Assembly: GCA_020846515.1 (NCBI GenBank)
Contig: JADLDX010000863.1
Location: 1-5,668, forward strand
Direction: 5' to 3'
Length of the DNA stretch: 5,668 nt
Source: Pirellulaceae bacterium
GTDB lineage: Bacteria; Planctomycetota; Planctomycetia; Pirellulales; Pirellulaceae
The notes under the pieces are model-generated. The model saw only the letters and a list, made by a program, of their open reading frames with translations. It was not told the DNA's origin and did no database searches. The position numbers and the translations under genes are program-made. Of the stretch, positions 1 through 5,610 are shown piece after piece. Within the stretch, counting starts at the first letter, position 1. Each line of letters begins with the position of its first letter.

Positions 1-1045
1 CGACTACGACTTTACAGCCCAAATGGAAGACTACCTGGATGCGATCAGTCGCAATGAACATGGCTTCGTCGACTATTTGAAGCAGTTTTATTTCGAACCC
101 ATTAAGGGCCTGAAACCGCTGCTGGACAGCAAGGTCAAAGAGATCGACCCGCGCGAGATCAGTCGCTTTCGATTGGGCAAGTCGGAAGACAACCAAGTGG
201 ATGACGTCGTCGTGCGCGTTGGTCGATATGGTCCGTTCGTGGAACATGGTGACCGCAAAGCCAGCTTGCCCGATCAGATGCCACCGGACGAAATCACACT
301 CGAAAAAGCGCTGGAACTGCTGGCCGGCGCGGCCAAAGGCGAAGAGCCTATGGGCCACGACCCAGCCACCGGTAAGCCCATCTATGTCAAGAACGGTCGC
401 TTCGGCCCTTACATCCAATTGGGCGACAACGACGATACTGAAAAACGCAATGCCTCGATTATGAAGAGCATTTCACCAGCCGATGTCAATCTGGACATCG
501 CTCTGAAACTCTTGTCACTACCGCGCACCTTGGGTTCACATCCAGAGCTTAACGAACCAGTCATCGCGCGAGATGGTCGATTTGGGCCATACATTCAATG
601 CGGTTCTGAAACACGCAGCCTGCCAACCGGTCTGTCGCCCATCGATGTGACTTATGAGCAAGCCATTGAGCTACTTGCGCAACCCAAAACCAATGCGCGC
701 GGCGGCCGCGCCGCTGCGGCCAAGAAAGAACCGATCAAGGTCTTCGAAGTCTCGCCCGTGACCAGCAATGCCATTCAACTATTGGACGGTCGCTATGGTC
801 CTTATGTCACCGATGGCGAAACCAATGCCAGCCTACCGAAAGATCTCGATCCAACCACTTTGACGTTCAACCAGGCGCTTGATCTGTTGGCCACGCGCGC
901 CGCAATGGGCGGTAGCAAAAAGAAAGCGCCACGCAAAGGCGCCAAGAAAGCAGCCAGCCCCAAGACCAAAGCACCTGCTGAAGCCAAAAAGAAAGCGGCT
1001 CCCAAGAAAAAAGCCGCTAAGAAAAAAGCGAAAAAGAGCGAGTAA
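1..1045 (+). CDS. topA: DNA topoisomerase I (type IA), C-terminal part, 5'-truncated by the window edge
   Basis: Type IA topoisomerases relax negative supercoils by cutting and resealing one DNA strand. The catalytic core lies outside the window. The reading frame is open from base 2 and begins with YDFTAQMEDYLDAISRNE, matching the end of the TopA core (consensus FTA-ME-LD-I), so the first ATG at 23 is internal and not a start. Four topoisomerase C-terminal repeats follow, with cores GRYGPFVEHG (from 221), GRFGPYIQLG (from 395), GRFGPYIQCG (from 575) and GRYGPYVTDG (from 788), each ending in a helix with an ALELL-like motif. A basic Ala/Lys linker (about 683-739) separates repeats 3 and 4. 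The last 44 residues (911-1042) are almost entirely Lys, Ala and Pro, like a histone H1 tail. No four-cysteine zinc ribbon is present; the visible part has a single Cys. This resembles actinobacterial TopA, where C-terminal repeats and a basic tail replace zinc ribbons. The identification is secure. Confidence 0.95.
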   Translation, partial: DYDFTAQMEDYLDAISRNEHGFVDYLKQFYFEPIKGLKPLLDSKVKEIDPREISRFRLGKSEDNQVDDVVVRVGRYGPFVEHGDRKASLPDQMPPDEITLEKALELLAGAAKGEEPMGHDPATGKPIYVKNGRFGPYIQLGDNDDTEKRNASIMKSISPADVNLDIALKLLSLPRTLGSHPELNEPVIARDGRFGPYIQCGSETRSLPTGLSPIDVTYEQAIELLAQPKTNARGGRAAAAKKEPIKVFEVSPVTSNAIQLLDGRYGPYVTDGETNASLPKDLDPTTLTFNQALDLLATRAAMGGSKKKAPRKGAKKAASPKTKAPAEAKKKAAPKKKAAKKKAKKSE

Positions 1046-1052
1046 ACGAAAG

Positions 1053-1073
1053 CGGAGCAGCGCAAGCTGCCCG
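1053..1073 (+). terminator. Hairpin just after topA, probable terminator
   Basis: Eight bases after the topA stop, GCAGC (1057-1061) and GCTGC (1066-1070) pair around a GCAA loop, a stable GNRA tetraloop. CGG (1053-1055) and CCG (1071-1073) extend the stem past one bulged A. GTTCTTC follows, which is only a weak U-tract. Position and stability suggest a topA transcript end, but intrinsic termination is inferred. Confidence 0.5.
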
Positions 1074-1100
1074 GTTCTTCAGCAATACAACAACCAATAC

Positions 1101-1196
1101 ACCGGACGGCTCGCGCCGATACCGCTTACAATACCGGACGGCTGGCTCCGATACCGCTTACAACACCGGACGGCTGGCGCCGATGCCGCTTAGAAG
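1101..1196. repeat. Three tandem copies of a 32-bp GC-rich repeat, overlapping the pfk 3' end
   Basis: Units lie at 1101-1132, 1133-1164 and 1165-1196, each starting ACCGGACGGCT and containing CCGCTTA near the end. Units 1 and 2 differ at 3 positions; unit 3 differs from each of them at 4. Units 1 and 3 contain the small inverted repeat CGGC-N4-GCCG (loops TCGC and TGGC); in unit 2 the right arm is changed to TCCG. The TTA of unit 3 (1190-1192) is the TAA stop codon of the pfk gene read on the minus strand. Units are directly adjacent with no variable spacers, so this is not a CRISPR array. It looks like a local amplification of an intergenic palindromic repeat. Function is unknown. Confidence 0.9.
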
Positions 1197-2449
1197 TTGC
1201 TCAGCGTGGCTGTCGGCACGGGCAAACCCGATGTGGGCAACAACACACTGCTCGAAGCAGGTATCGAAGTTGTTGGCGATGCAGACATCGACACAGGGCC
1301 AAACACCGATCCCTCTGGCAGAAGATCGCCGAAGCTAATCCCCAGACCGCGAGCGGTTTGTACCGCAGCGCCCAAAGGATCAACTTTGTTTAGTTGACCA
1401 ATCGCATCGGCGATCATGACATCGCTGACGTTGGGCGGTTGGTAGCAGACCATACGGCCGAACTGACCGCCGGCCACCAGTCGCATCGCATGCACACCAT
1501 ATTGAGTAGCGAGAAAGCGGTCAAACGGAGTTGGTCCGCCACCGCGTTGCAGATGCCCCAAGAGCATGCTGCGTGTTTCGGTATGCAAGCGATCGCTCAG
1601 TTCGGTCGCAATAATGTTACCCACACCACCTAAACGCACTTGTCGATCTTCGACGCGCCGCGGTTGGCTGGCGCGACGATTGGGCAGGGTCTGTTCGCAT
1701 GTGACCAGGTCGCCATCGGGCAGGGTGGCTCCTTCAGCCACAATGATCAGCGTAAAGTTGCGACCAGCGCTGCGCCGGGAAAGGATCTTAGAACAGATAT
1801 TGTCATAACTCCATGCAATCTCTGGAATAAGAATGCAATCGGCACCGCCAGCGATACCGGCGTGCAACGCGATCCAACCGGCATGTCGCCCCATGACTTC
1901 CAGCACCATCGTGCGTTCATGGCTAGCCGCAGTCGTATGCAATCGATCCAACGCATCGGTGGCGCACGATACGGCTGAATCGAAACCGAAAGTAAAGGCT
2001 GTGCAAGACAAGTCATTGTCGATCGTCTTGGGTACACCTACGACGGGAATGCCTTGTTCATGAAATTGCTGAGCGACGGCCAGCGAGCCATCGCCGCCGA
2101 TGCAAACCAACGCGCGAACGTTTAGCTCATCGATCGTGCGTCGCACGCCGCGCAGTAGCTGCGGATCGAGATCGATCCGCGTATTCTCGCCGCTGATGGC
2201 TGCGAAACGTCCTTTGTTAGTCGAGCCGAGGATGGTCCCCCCTTGGATCAAGATGCCAGCCGTGGACTGGTCATCCAGGTGCACGTAGCTGACCGGATCG
2301 ACCAGCCCTTCGTAGCCCTTCTGAAATCCAATGACTTCATACCCCAGTTGCCTGGCGGCTTTGTAGGTGCCTCGTATGACTGCGTTCAGTCCTGGGCAGT
2401 CGCCACCGCTGGTAAGAATTCCGATTCGCTCTGCTTTTGAATGCGTCAT
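1190..2449 (-). CDS. 6-phosphofructokinase, group III (mixed-substrate type)
   Basis: This cytosolic enzyme phosphorylates fructose 6-phosphate to fructose 1,6-bisphosphate, the committing step of glycolysis, using ATP or, in some relatives, pyrophosphate. The protein has 419 residues. Visible motifs in order: phosphoryl-donor loop ILTSGGDCPGLNAVIRG (11-27); GGDGS (118-122); catalytic PKTIDND (140-146), with Asp144 the likely base; MGRHAGW (186-192); IIVAEGA (235-241); and the sugar-phosphate motif LGHLQRGGGPTPFDR (297-311). The Gly after GGD is the state usual in ATP-dependent enzymes, whereas the Lys of PKTIDND is the state found in PPi-dependent and group III enzymes. Gly plus Lys together is typical of the ATP-using members of group III, so ATP is the more likely donor. 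The last ~35 residues are a Ser/Thr/Pro-rich extension beyond the fold. The ATG at 2449 sits directly before the conserved N-terminal strand; no clear Shine-Dalgarno is seen. The gene converges on topA and diverges from parA. Confidence 0.95.
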   Translation of the reverse strand: MTHSKAERIGILTSGGDCPGLNAVIRGTYKAARQLGYEVIGFQKGYEGLVDPVSYVHLDDQSTAGILIQGGTILGSTNKGRFAAISGENTRIDLDPQLLRGVRRTIDELNVRALVCIGGDGSLAVAQQFHEQGIPVVGVPKTIDNDLSCTAFTFGFDSAVSCATDALDRLHTTAASHERTMVLEVMGRHAGWIALHAGIAGGADCILIPEIAWSYDNICSKILSRRSAGRNFTLIIVAEGATLPDGDLVTCEQTLPNRRASQPRRVEDRQVRLGGVGNIIATELSDRLHTETRSMLLGHLQRGGGPTPFDRFLATQYGVHAMRLVAGGQFGRMVCYQPPNVSDVMIADAIGQLNKVDPLGAAVQTARGLGISFGDLLPEGSVFGPVSMSASPTTSIPASSSVLLPTSGLPVPTATLSNF

Positions 2450-2480
2450 GGTGCGCCAAATGGGGAGTAGGACCGAAACG

Positions 2481-2513
2481 GTTATAAAATGTTTGAGCGG
2501 GGCGGCAGCTCAA
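2481..2513 (-). promoter_or_regulatory. Candidate promoter for pfk
   Basis: On the minus strand, TTGAGC (2513-2508) resembles a -35 box and lies 19 bp from TTTATA (2488-2483), or 21 bp from TATAAC (2486-2481), as the -10 box. The AT-rich -10 is about 32-37 bp before the ATG at 2449. The spacer is longer than ideal, so this is only a candidate. Confidence 0.3.
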
Positions 2514-2571
2514 CCATAGGCCGCTGGCTGACAAACTAGGTAAATTGCCGTTGCTTCCTGAGAAAAACGCT

Positions 2572-2602
2572 CTGGCGATTCCAGCCCCGATTCCGCTATA
2601 GT
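2572..2602 (+). promoter_or_regulatory. Candidate promoter for parA
   Basis: TATAGT (2597-2602) is a good -10 match. The only upstream -35-like element is a poor CTGGCG (2572-2577) with a 19-bp spacer. If used, the transcript would have a leader of about 100 nt before the ATG at 2709. Assigned from consensus match and position only. Confidence 0.3.
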
Positions 2603-2695
2603 CCGGACGATCCGCCCAATCCGATCCCGTACCCGGAAATGGGTGCATGGCAAAGCAACCATTGCCCAGCCACAGCACTGACCTATGAAACGAAT

Positions 2696-2699
2696 GGAG
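2696..2699 (+). promoter_or_regulatory. Shine-Dalgarno that decides the parA start
   Basis: GGAG ends 9 bases before the ATG at 2709, an acceptable spacing. It lies inside the reading frame opened by the upstream ATGs at 2685 and 2694, neither of which has such a site in front of it. This favours 2709 as the start. Confidence 0.55.
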
Positions 2700-2708
2700 T
2701 CACTGACC

Positions 2709-3557
2709 ATGCGCATGCGCAAGATCGCGGTCATCAATCAAAAAGGTGGCGTGGGTAAGACCACCACCGCTGTTAACCTATCATCCGCCCTGGCCGAAGC
2801 CGGGAAACGAGTTTGTGTGATCGATCTGGACCCTCAAGCCCATGCCTCGTTGCACCTGGGTATGTCGGTCGTGGATCACCAAACCAATATCTACGACGTG
2901 CTGTGTGGCGACGCCATGATCGCCGATGCCCGGCGCTGGGTATCACCCAACCTGGCGGTCGTGCCCGCCAATCTCGACCTGGCAGCCGCCGAACTGGAAC
3001 TGGCCGGCGAAGTTGGCCGCGAAGTCATCTTGCGCGACAAAATGGAAGTCGATGATGAACCGTTTGACTATGTGATTCTCGATTGCCCACCGTCGCTGGG
3101 CGTCTTGACCCTCAACGCGCTCACCAGTGTCGATGAAGTCTTCTTACCCTTGCAACCGCATTTCCTGGCGTTGCACGGTTTGAGCAAGTTGTTGCGCACC
3201 ATCGAGATCGTCGCCAAGCGTTTGAATCCAGGCCTGCGTCTGTCAGGCGTGGTACTGTGCATGTATGAATCGAGTACTCGATTGGCCGCCGAAGTTACCC
3301 GAGATGTGGAAGACTTTTTGCGGATGCAATCCGCAGGGTCCACCGTCTGGGCTGGCGCGCGTTTCTTTGAAACCCGAATTCGCCGCAACATACGGCTGGC
3401 CGAAGCACCCAGTTTCGGACAGTCGATTATCGATTACGCACCAACATCCAATGGTGCCGAAGACTATCGCCAACTCGCTCAGGAATTCCTGGAACTGGGC
3501 GAAACGATGCATCGCCATGAGATAGCTGCCGAGCGCATGGCGGCCGGTGCACTTTAA
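2709..3557 (+). CDS. ParA/Soj-family ATPase (chromosome partition or positioning ATPase)
   Basis: ParA ATPases form ATP-dependent dimers that bind DNA nonspecifically and, with a partner protein, segregate chromosomes or position large complexes. From the 2709 start the protein has 282 residues. It shows the deviant Walker A KGGVGKTT (12-19) with the signature Lys12; [15 protein letters not shown] (37-51), containing the A' motif Asp; Walker B-like [11 protein letters not shown] (121-131); and the C-terminal Soj-like segment with ETRIRRN (221-227) and [15 protein letters not shown] (231-245). All key residues for ATP binding and hydrolysis are present. An in-frame ATG at 2685 would add 8 residues, but family members normally begin just before [10 protein letters not shown], and the GGAG site favours 2709. 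No parB follows, so this is either an orphan ParA or its ParB lies elsewhere. The next gene is a small unknown protein 88 bp downstream. Family assignment is secure; chromosome segregation as the role is not. Confidence 0.93.
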   Translation: MRMRKIAVINQKGGVGKTTTAVNLSSALAEAGKRVCVIDLDPQAHASLHLGMSVVDHQTNIYDVLCGDAMIADARRWVSPNLAVVPANLDLAAAELELAGEVGREVILRDKMEVDDEPFDYVILDCPPSLGVLTLNALTSVDEVFLPLQPHFLALHGLSKLLRTIEIVAKRLNPGLRLSGVVLCMYESSTRLAAEVTRDVEDFLRMQSAGSTVWAGARFFETRIRRNIRLAEAPSFGQSIIDYAPTSNGAEDYRQLAQEFLELGETMHRHEIAAERMAAGAL

Positions 3558-3567
3558 GACTCTGCAA

Positions 3568-3587
3568 GGCGAAGACATTCCTTCGCC
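3568..3587 (+). terminator. Hairpin after parA
   Basis: GGCGAAG (3568-3574) and CTTCGCC (3581-3587) form a perfect 7-bp stem with the loop ACATTC, 10 bases after the parA stop. No U-tract follows directly; TTTTT comes about 15 bases later (3603-3607). It may terminate or attenuate transcription between parA and the small gene downstream, or protect the parA mRNA end. Confidence 0.45.
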
Positions 3588-3595
3588 AGCTACAC

Positions 3596-3623
3596 TCGAC
3601 CTGTTTTTCACATCGACTATTAA
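3596..3623 (+). promoter_or_regulatory. Candidate promoter for the 96-residue protein gene
   Basis: TCGACC (3596-3601, four of six -35 consensus positions) is separated by 16 bp from TATTAA (3618-3623). Initiation just downstream would give a leader of about 15 nt that still includes the GGGAGG site. Together with the hairpin after parA this suggests the small gene can be transcribed on its own. Confidence 0.3.
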
Positions 3624-3633
3624 ACCCATGGAC

Positions 3634-3639
3634 GGGAGG
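3634..3639 (+). promoter_or_regulatory. Strong Shine-Dalgarno GGGAGG
   Basis: GGGAGG ends 6 bases before the ATG at 3646. It is the best ribosome binding site in the window and fixes the start of the small gene. An upstream in-frame ATG at 3547 overlaps the parA end, and another at 3628 has no such site in front of it. Confidence 0.7.
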
Positions 3640-3645
3640 CTCACT

Positions 3646-3936
3646 ATGAGCAACATCAATTTTTTTGGCTGGATTCGAGACGGCGTTCGACAATCGGTAT
3701 TGCTAGGTGTCAGCGATGCCATCGATCAACTGGGTACACCGCCCGCGACCGATGAACTGCATCCAGATGTTGTCGCCTTTTTACAAAACGGTGCGCCAGC
3801 CGCCGCCGCTGCGCCGATGCTGGCAGGCGTGGGTGGCAACGGCAGCACGGGCGGTAACGGTGGCTCACGCGGTCAACAAAATCGCAAGCGACTTGGCCGC
3901 TCGCTCAAAGATATTGAGACCGTACCACAAAAGTAA
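3646..3936 (+). CDS. Small protein of unknown function (96 aa)
   Basis: I do not recognise a named family. The N-terminal half (residues 1-47, starting MSNINFFGWIRDGVRQSVLL) looks folded: an aromatic start, then a probable amphipathic helix ending in GVSDAIDQLG (21-30), and a second short helix DVVAFLQ (41-47). A flexible middle follows, with an Ala-rich run (50-56) and a Gly/Asn/Ser-rich linker (61-76). It ends in a basic stretch QNRKRLGRSLKDIE (78-91). There is no signal peptide, clear membrane segment or cysteine, so it is probably cytosolic. The 3646 start is chosen for its GGGAGG site; the open frame reaches back to 3547, but that extension overlaps the parA end. The gene shares its direction with parA and lies 88 bp behind it, so a link is possible but unproven. 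The strong ribosome site and its own candidate promoter argue that it is a real gene. Confidence 0.75.
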   Translation: MSNINFFGWIRDGVRQSVLLGVSDAIDQLGTPPATDELHPDVVAFLQNGAPAAAAAPMLAGVGGNGSTGGNGGSRGQQNRKRLGRSLKDIETVPQK

Positions 3937-3944
3937 AACGCTCA

Positions 3945-3979
3945 ATCGATGCCATGCAGCGATAATGTCTGGCATTGAT
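3945..3979 (+). terminator. Hairpin after the 96-residue protein gene
   Basis: ATCGATGCCA (3945-3954) pairs with TGGCATTGAT (3970-3979) over 10 bp, with one G-U pair in the + strand transcript and a 15-nt loop. It starts 8 bases after the stop codon. No U-tract follows. Its position fits a transcript end for the + strand genes facing the convergent minus-strand operon. Confidence 0.45.
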
Positions 3980-4019
3980 GTCAGGCAAAGTCGTCACAGC
4001 GTTCAGCTTCAACAATCAG

Positions 4020-4046
4020 AACGGCCCAGCGACATGCTCGGCCGTT
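4020..4046 (-). terminator. Hairpin at the end of the minus-strand operon
   Basis: AACGGCC (4020-4026) pairs with GGCCGTT (4040-4046). After one C-C mismatch, AGC (4028-4030) and GCT (4036-4038) extend the stem around the loop GACAT, giving 10 pairs in total. It lies 10 bases beyond the stop of the lipoprotein-like gene, where a terminator for that operon is expected. The symmetry means it could work in both directions. There is no strong U-tract. Confidence 0.5.
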
Positions 4047-4056
4047 TGATGCCTGG

Positions 4057-4512
4057 TCAATCGGCCAGCGTTACCGTGTTGGCTGGATTGGTCGATACCC
4101 AATAGACCTTTTCACTCGCCTTCGGCTCACCCGCTACGCGCATGCGTACGTTAAAGCGCACGCTCGACTGGTGATACTCGCCCTCAGAGGCAATGCTAAA
4201 TTCGATCAGCTTGGCCCCCTTCTCCCAGCGTAAATCGCCCACGTATATCGGCGCAGAGAGCGATTTAAGTTCGTCGGGTTGCTTGCCTTGCTGCCACGCC
4301 TGCAGTGTGTCCTCTAGCACACGTCGAGCGGCCTGCGGATCAGTGCTCAACGAGGGCGAACTACATCCGCACATGGTCAGCCAACCGAGGACCCACCAGC
4401 CGATGACGCCCCGGCCATGTATGGCACTGCCATGTTTGACTCTACGAAACAGGACTCTGCCAACTAAATCCCTCCAGGACCATGGACTTTCTATCTGCGC
4501 TGGTTGCATCAT
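4057..4512 (-). CDS. Putative small lipoprotein, second gene of a DUF1559 operon
   Basis: The protein has 151 residues and an unknown function. After a basic N-terminal stretch comes a hydrophobic segment VIGWWVLGWLTM (36-47) leading to CGCSS (48-52), which looks like a lipoprotein signal with Cys50 as the likely lipidated residue. The residues before it (M-C-G) are not a textbook lipobox, and the 35 residues before the hydrophobic core are long for a signal peptide. I found no in-frame ATG or GTG between the start and the core that would shorten it. The mature part has a helix with AWQQGK, then SAPIYVGDLRWEKGAKL and a C-terminal strand region VYWVSTNPANTVT. This is the pattern I associate with small planctomycete proteins encoded beside DUF1559 genes. 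The ATG lies 3 bp after the upstream stop, with GGAG 9 bases ahead inside the preceding gene, so translation is probably coupled. It probably acts on the periplasmic side of a membrane. Confidence 0.8.
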   Translation of the reverse strand: MMQPAQIESPWSWRDLVGRVLFRRVKHGSAIHGRGVIGWWVLGWLTMCGCSSPSLSTDPQAARRVLEDTLQAWQQGKQPDELKSLSAPIYVGDLRWEKGAKLIEFSIASEGEYHQSSVRFNVRMRVAGEPKASEKVYWVSTNPANTVTLAD

Positions 4513-4515
4513 GGA

Positions 4516-5556
4516 TTAAAACTCCGTGACCACTTCGCCGCTAGCTCGCGTTCCCAACGCGCGCCAGATAGTCAGATCAATACTGCTAGAGACAAACTGC
4601 ACAGAACCATCGGCCACGCTCGCCATAACGCCACCCGTATGCCGACTCCCAGCGGTCGTAGCGATGCGTCCAGGCGGAAACATGCAAGAACGCGTGTTGG
4701 GTGGCAGGACATGGTAGTACAGAGTCGTGGAATGATAAGCCTGCAACCATGGCGCACCCACGTTCGAATAGCCTTGCCTGCTCAAGTCAGCCACGTTGAC
4801 GTTCATACAATCGCGGCGAGCTTCGTCGGCATTGGCAGGATTGGTACCGGGCTGAAAAGTATCGGAGATGGGTGTCGAGATGCCGTTGTTGCCATCGCCA
4901 CCCACGCGTTCGGAAAAGGCAAACGTGTTGCTCAACCCATCCAGAATGTCAGCCATTCGAACTTTGCTGTCTCGATAGAAGAGACCATTGCATTCGGGCA
5001 TCCCAAAGTTCGGATCGCTCGAGGACGTCGGCGGTGAACCGGCCAAGATGTTTGTGCCCGAGTTGGCGTAGTAGCTGTTAGGCCCGCCTAGAGTTGTCGG
5101 CAATTGGGAGAAATTGTCCGACGGGCACATGAAAGTCGAAATCCGTTGCAGCCGTGCGGCATCGTTGTTCACATGGTTGTAGGCAAAGTTGAAATTGACC
5201 ATTTTGTAAGCCGCCGATTGCTCCATCATCGGTAGCAATCGCGAGTGAACGGACAGTCCAACCGTAAACGACGCACCGACCATGTTGCCCGACGGTAAAC
5301 GCTTAAAGGCCGACTCGTAGTTATGCATGGCCAACCCCATCTGCTTGAGGTTGTTGCTGCATTGCATGCGTCGAGCGGCCTCGCGAGCGGCTTGAACAGC
5401 CGGCAACAACAGCCCAACTAAAATGCCGATGATCGCAATGACCACCAGCAACTCAACTAACGTAAAAGCCGCTCGAACGCGAAGAAATGACCTGCCACGA
5501 AGAGCTGACTTGCAACCAGAATCGGTGCCATCCTGAAACGAAGTGCGAAGAGACAT
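4516..5556 (-). CDS. DUF1559 family protein with prepilin-type N-terminus and H-X9-DG C-terminus
   Basis: This is a pseudopilin-like envelope protein of 346 residues. The family is massively expanded in planctomycetes; its exact role is unknown, though type IV pilin-like or type II secretion-like assembly is suggested by the N-terminus. A 30-residue basic leader precedes [20 protein letters not shown] (31-50), the class III signal and membrane helix, with Glu35 at mature position +5. [20 protein letters not shown] (55-74) follows, the usual DUF1559 continuation. The middle contains MCPSD (143-147) and [11 protein letters not shown] (206-216), both family hallmarks. At the C-terminus His306, nine residues, then Asp316-Gly317 give the H-X9-DG motif. 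The residue before Phe31 is Ala, not the usual Gly. There are six Cys, five of them in the predicted exported part. The ATG at 5556 is the only start before the motif; an AGGA lies 10 bases ahead. It is the first gene of an operon with the lipoprotein-like gene. Confidence 0.93.
   Translation of the reverse strand: MSLRTSFQDGTDSGCKSALRGRSFLRVRAAFTLVELLVVIAIIGILVGLLLPAVQAAREAARRMQCSNNLKQMGLAMHNYESAFKRLPSGNMVGASFTVGLSVHSRLLPMMEQSAAYKMVNFNFAYNHVNNDAARLQRISTFMCPSDNFSQLPTTLGGPNSYYANSGTNILAGSPPTSSSDPNFGMPECNGLFYRDSKVRMADILDGLSNTFAFSERVGGDGNNGISTPISDTFQPGTNPANADEARRDCMNVNVADLSRQGYSNVGAPWLQAYHSTTLYYHVLPPNTRSCMFPPGRIATTAGSRHTGGVMASVADGSVQFVSSSIDLTIWRALGTRASGEVVTEF
4522..4525 (-). promoter_or_regulatory. 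Shine-Dalgarno for the lipoprotein-like gene, inside the DUF1559 gene
   Basis: On the minus strand GGAG occupies 4525-4522, within the last Thr-Glu codons of the DUF1559 gene and 9 bases before the ATG at 4512. It supports this start and translational coupling of the pair. Confidence 0.5.
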
Positions 5557-5568
5557 ATAAAGTGAATC

Positions 5569-5580
5569 CTACGTGCGTAG
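5569..5580. promoter_or_regulatory. 12-bp palindrome upstream of the DUF1559 gene, possible operator
   Basis: CTACG-TG-CGTAG is a perfect inverted repeat with 5-bp arms, 12 to 23 bases before the ATG at 5556. On the minus strand its right side merges with the AGGA site. It could be an operator or a leader hairpin; no regulator is encoded nearby. It shares the letters CGTAG with the repeats at 5611-5668, so it may instead be a repeat remnant. Confidence 0.3.
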
Positions 5581-5610
5581 AGAATGGTTGATTGAGGACA
5601 ATACCGTTCT

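Larger units (their letters stand above)
2450..2708. other. Divergent intergenic region between pfk and parA
   Basis: This 259-bp region must hold the promoters of both flanking genes. I see no convincing gene in it: the open frames that cross it overlap one of the flanking genes in another frame and lack a recognisable product. It contains candidate -10 elements for each direction (listed separately), a TCCGGA palindrome (2602-2607) and a weak GGCAA/TTGCC inverted repeat near 2659-2676. No riboswitch or RNA gene is recognisable. Confidence 0.6.

Noticed and set aside
23..25. ATG at 23 as the start of a 340-residue protein
   Set aside because: The frame is open to the window edge and the residues before this Met match the conserved TopA core, so it is an internal codon of a truncated gene.
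879..1193. Open + strand frame of 104 codons across the topA end and the 32-bp repeats
   Set aside because: It is the shifted frame of the lysine-rich topA tail, with Lys/Arg-rich low complexity and a repetitive end; there is no support for expression.
1101..1196. CRISPR array
   Set aside because: The three 32-bp units are directly adjacent without unique spacers, and no cas gene is present.
2337..2678. Minus-strand frame of 113 codons over the pfk start and the intergenic region
   Set aside because: It overlaps pfk in another frame, has no recognisable product, and its sequence includes the promoter region expected for pfk.
2685..2708. Longer parA product starting at 2685 (8 extra residues)
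   Set aside because: No ribosome site precedes it, the extra residues are not typical of the family, and a GGAG is well placed for 2709.
2709..3557. MinD or a plasmid-type ParA with an N-terminal DNA-binding domain
   Set aside because: There is no C-terminal amphipathic membrane-targeting helix typical of MinD and no N-terminal helix-turn-helix extension; the protein starts directly at the Walker A strand as in Soj.
3547..3645. Longer form of the 96-residue protein starting at 3547
   Set aside because: It would overlap the parA end, spans the hairpin after parA, and ignores the strong GGGAGG site before 3646.
3937..4056. Small RNA gene in the convergent intergenic region
   Set aside because: The two hairpins there are better explained as transcript ends of the flanking genes, and no promoter is apparent.
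4504..5037. Open + strand frame of 177 codons opposite the DUF1559 gene
   Set aside because: It is fully antisense to a clearly coding gene and has no recognisable domain or good ribosome site.
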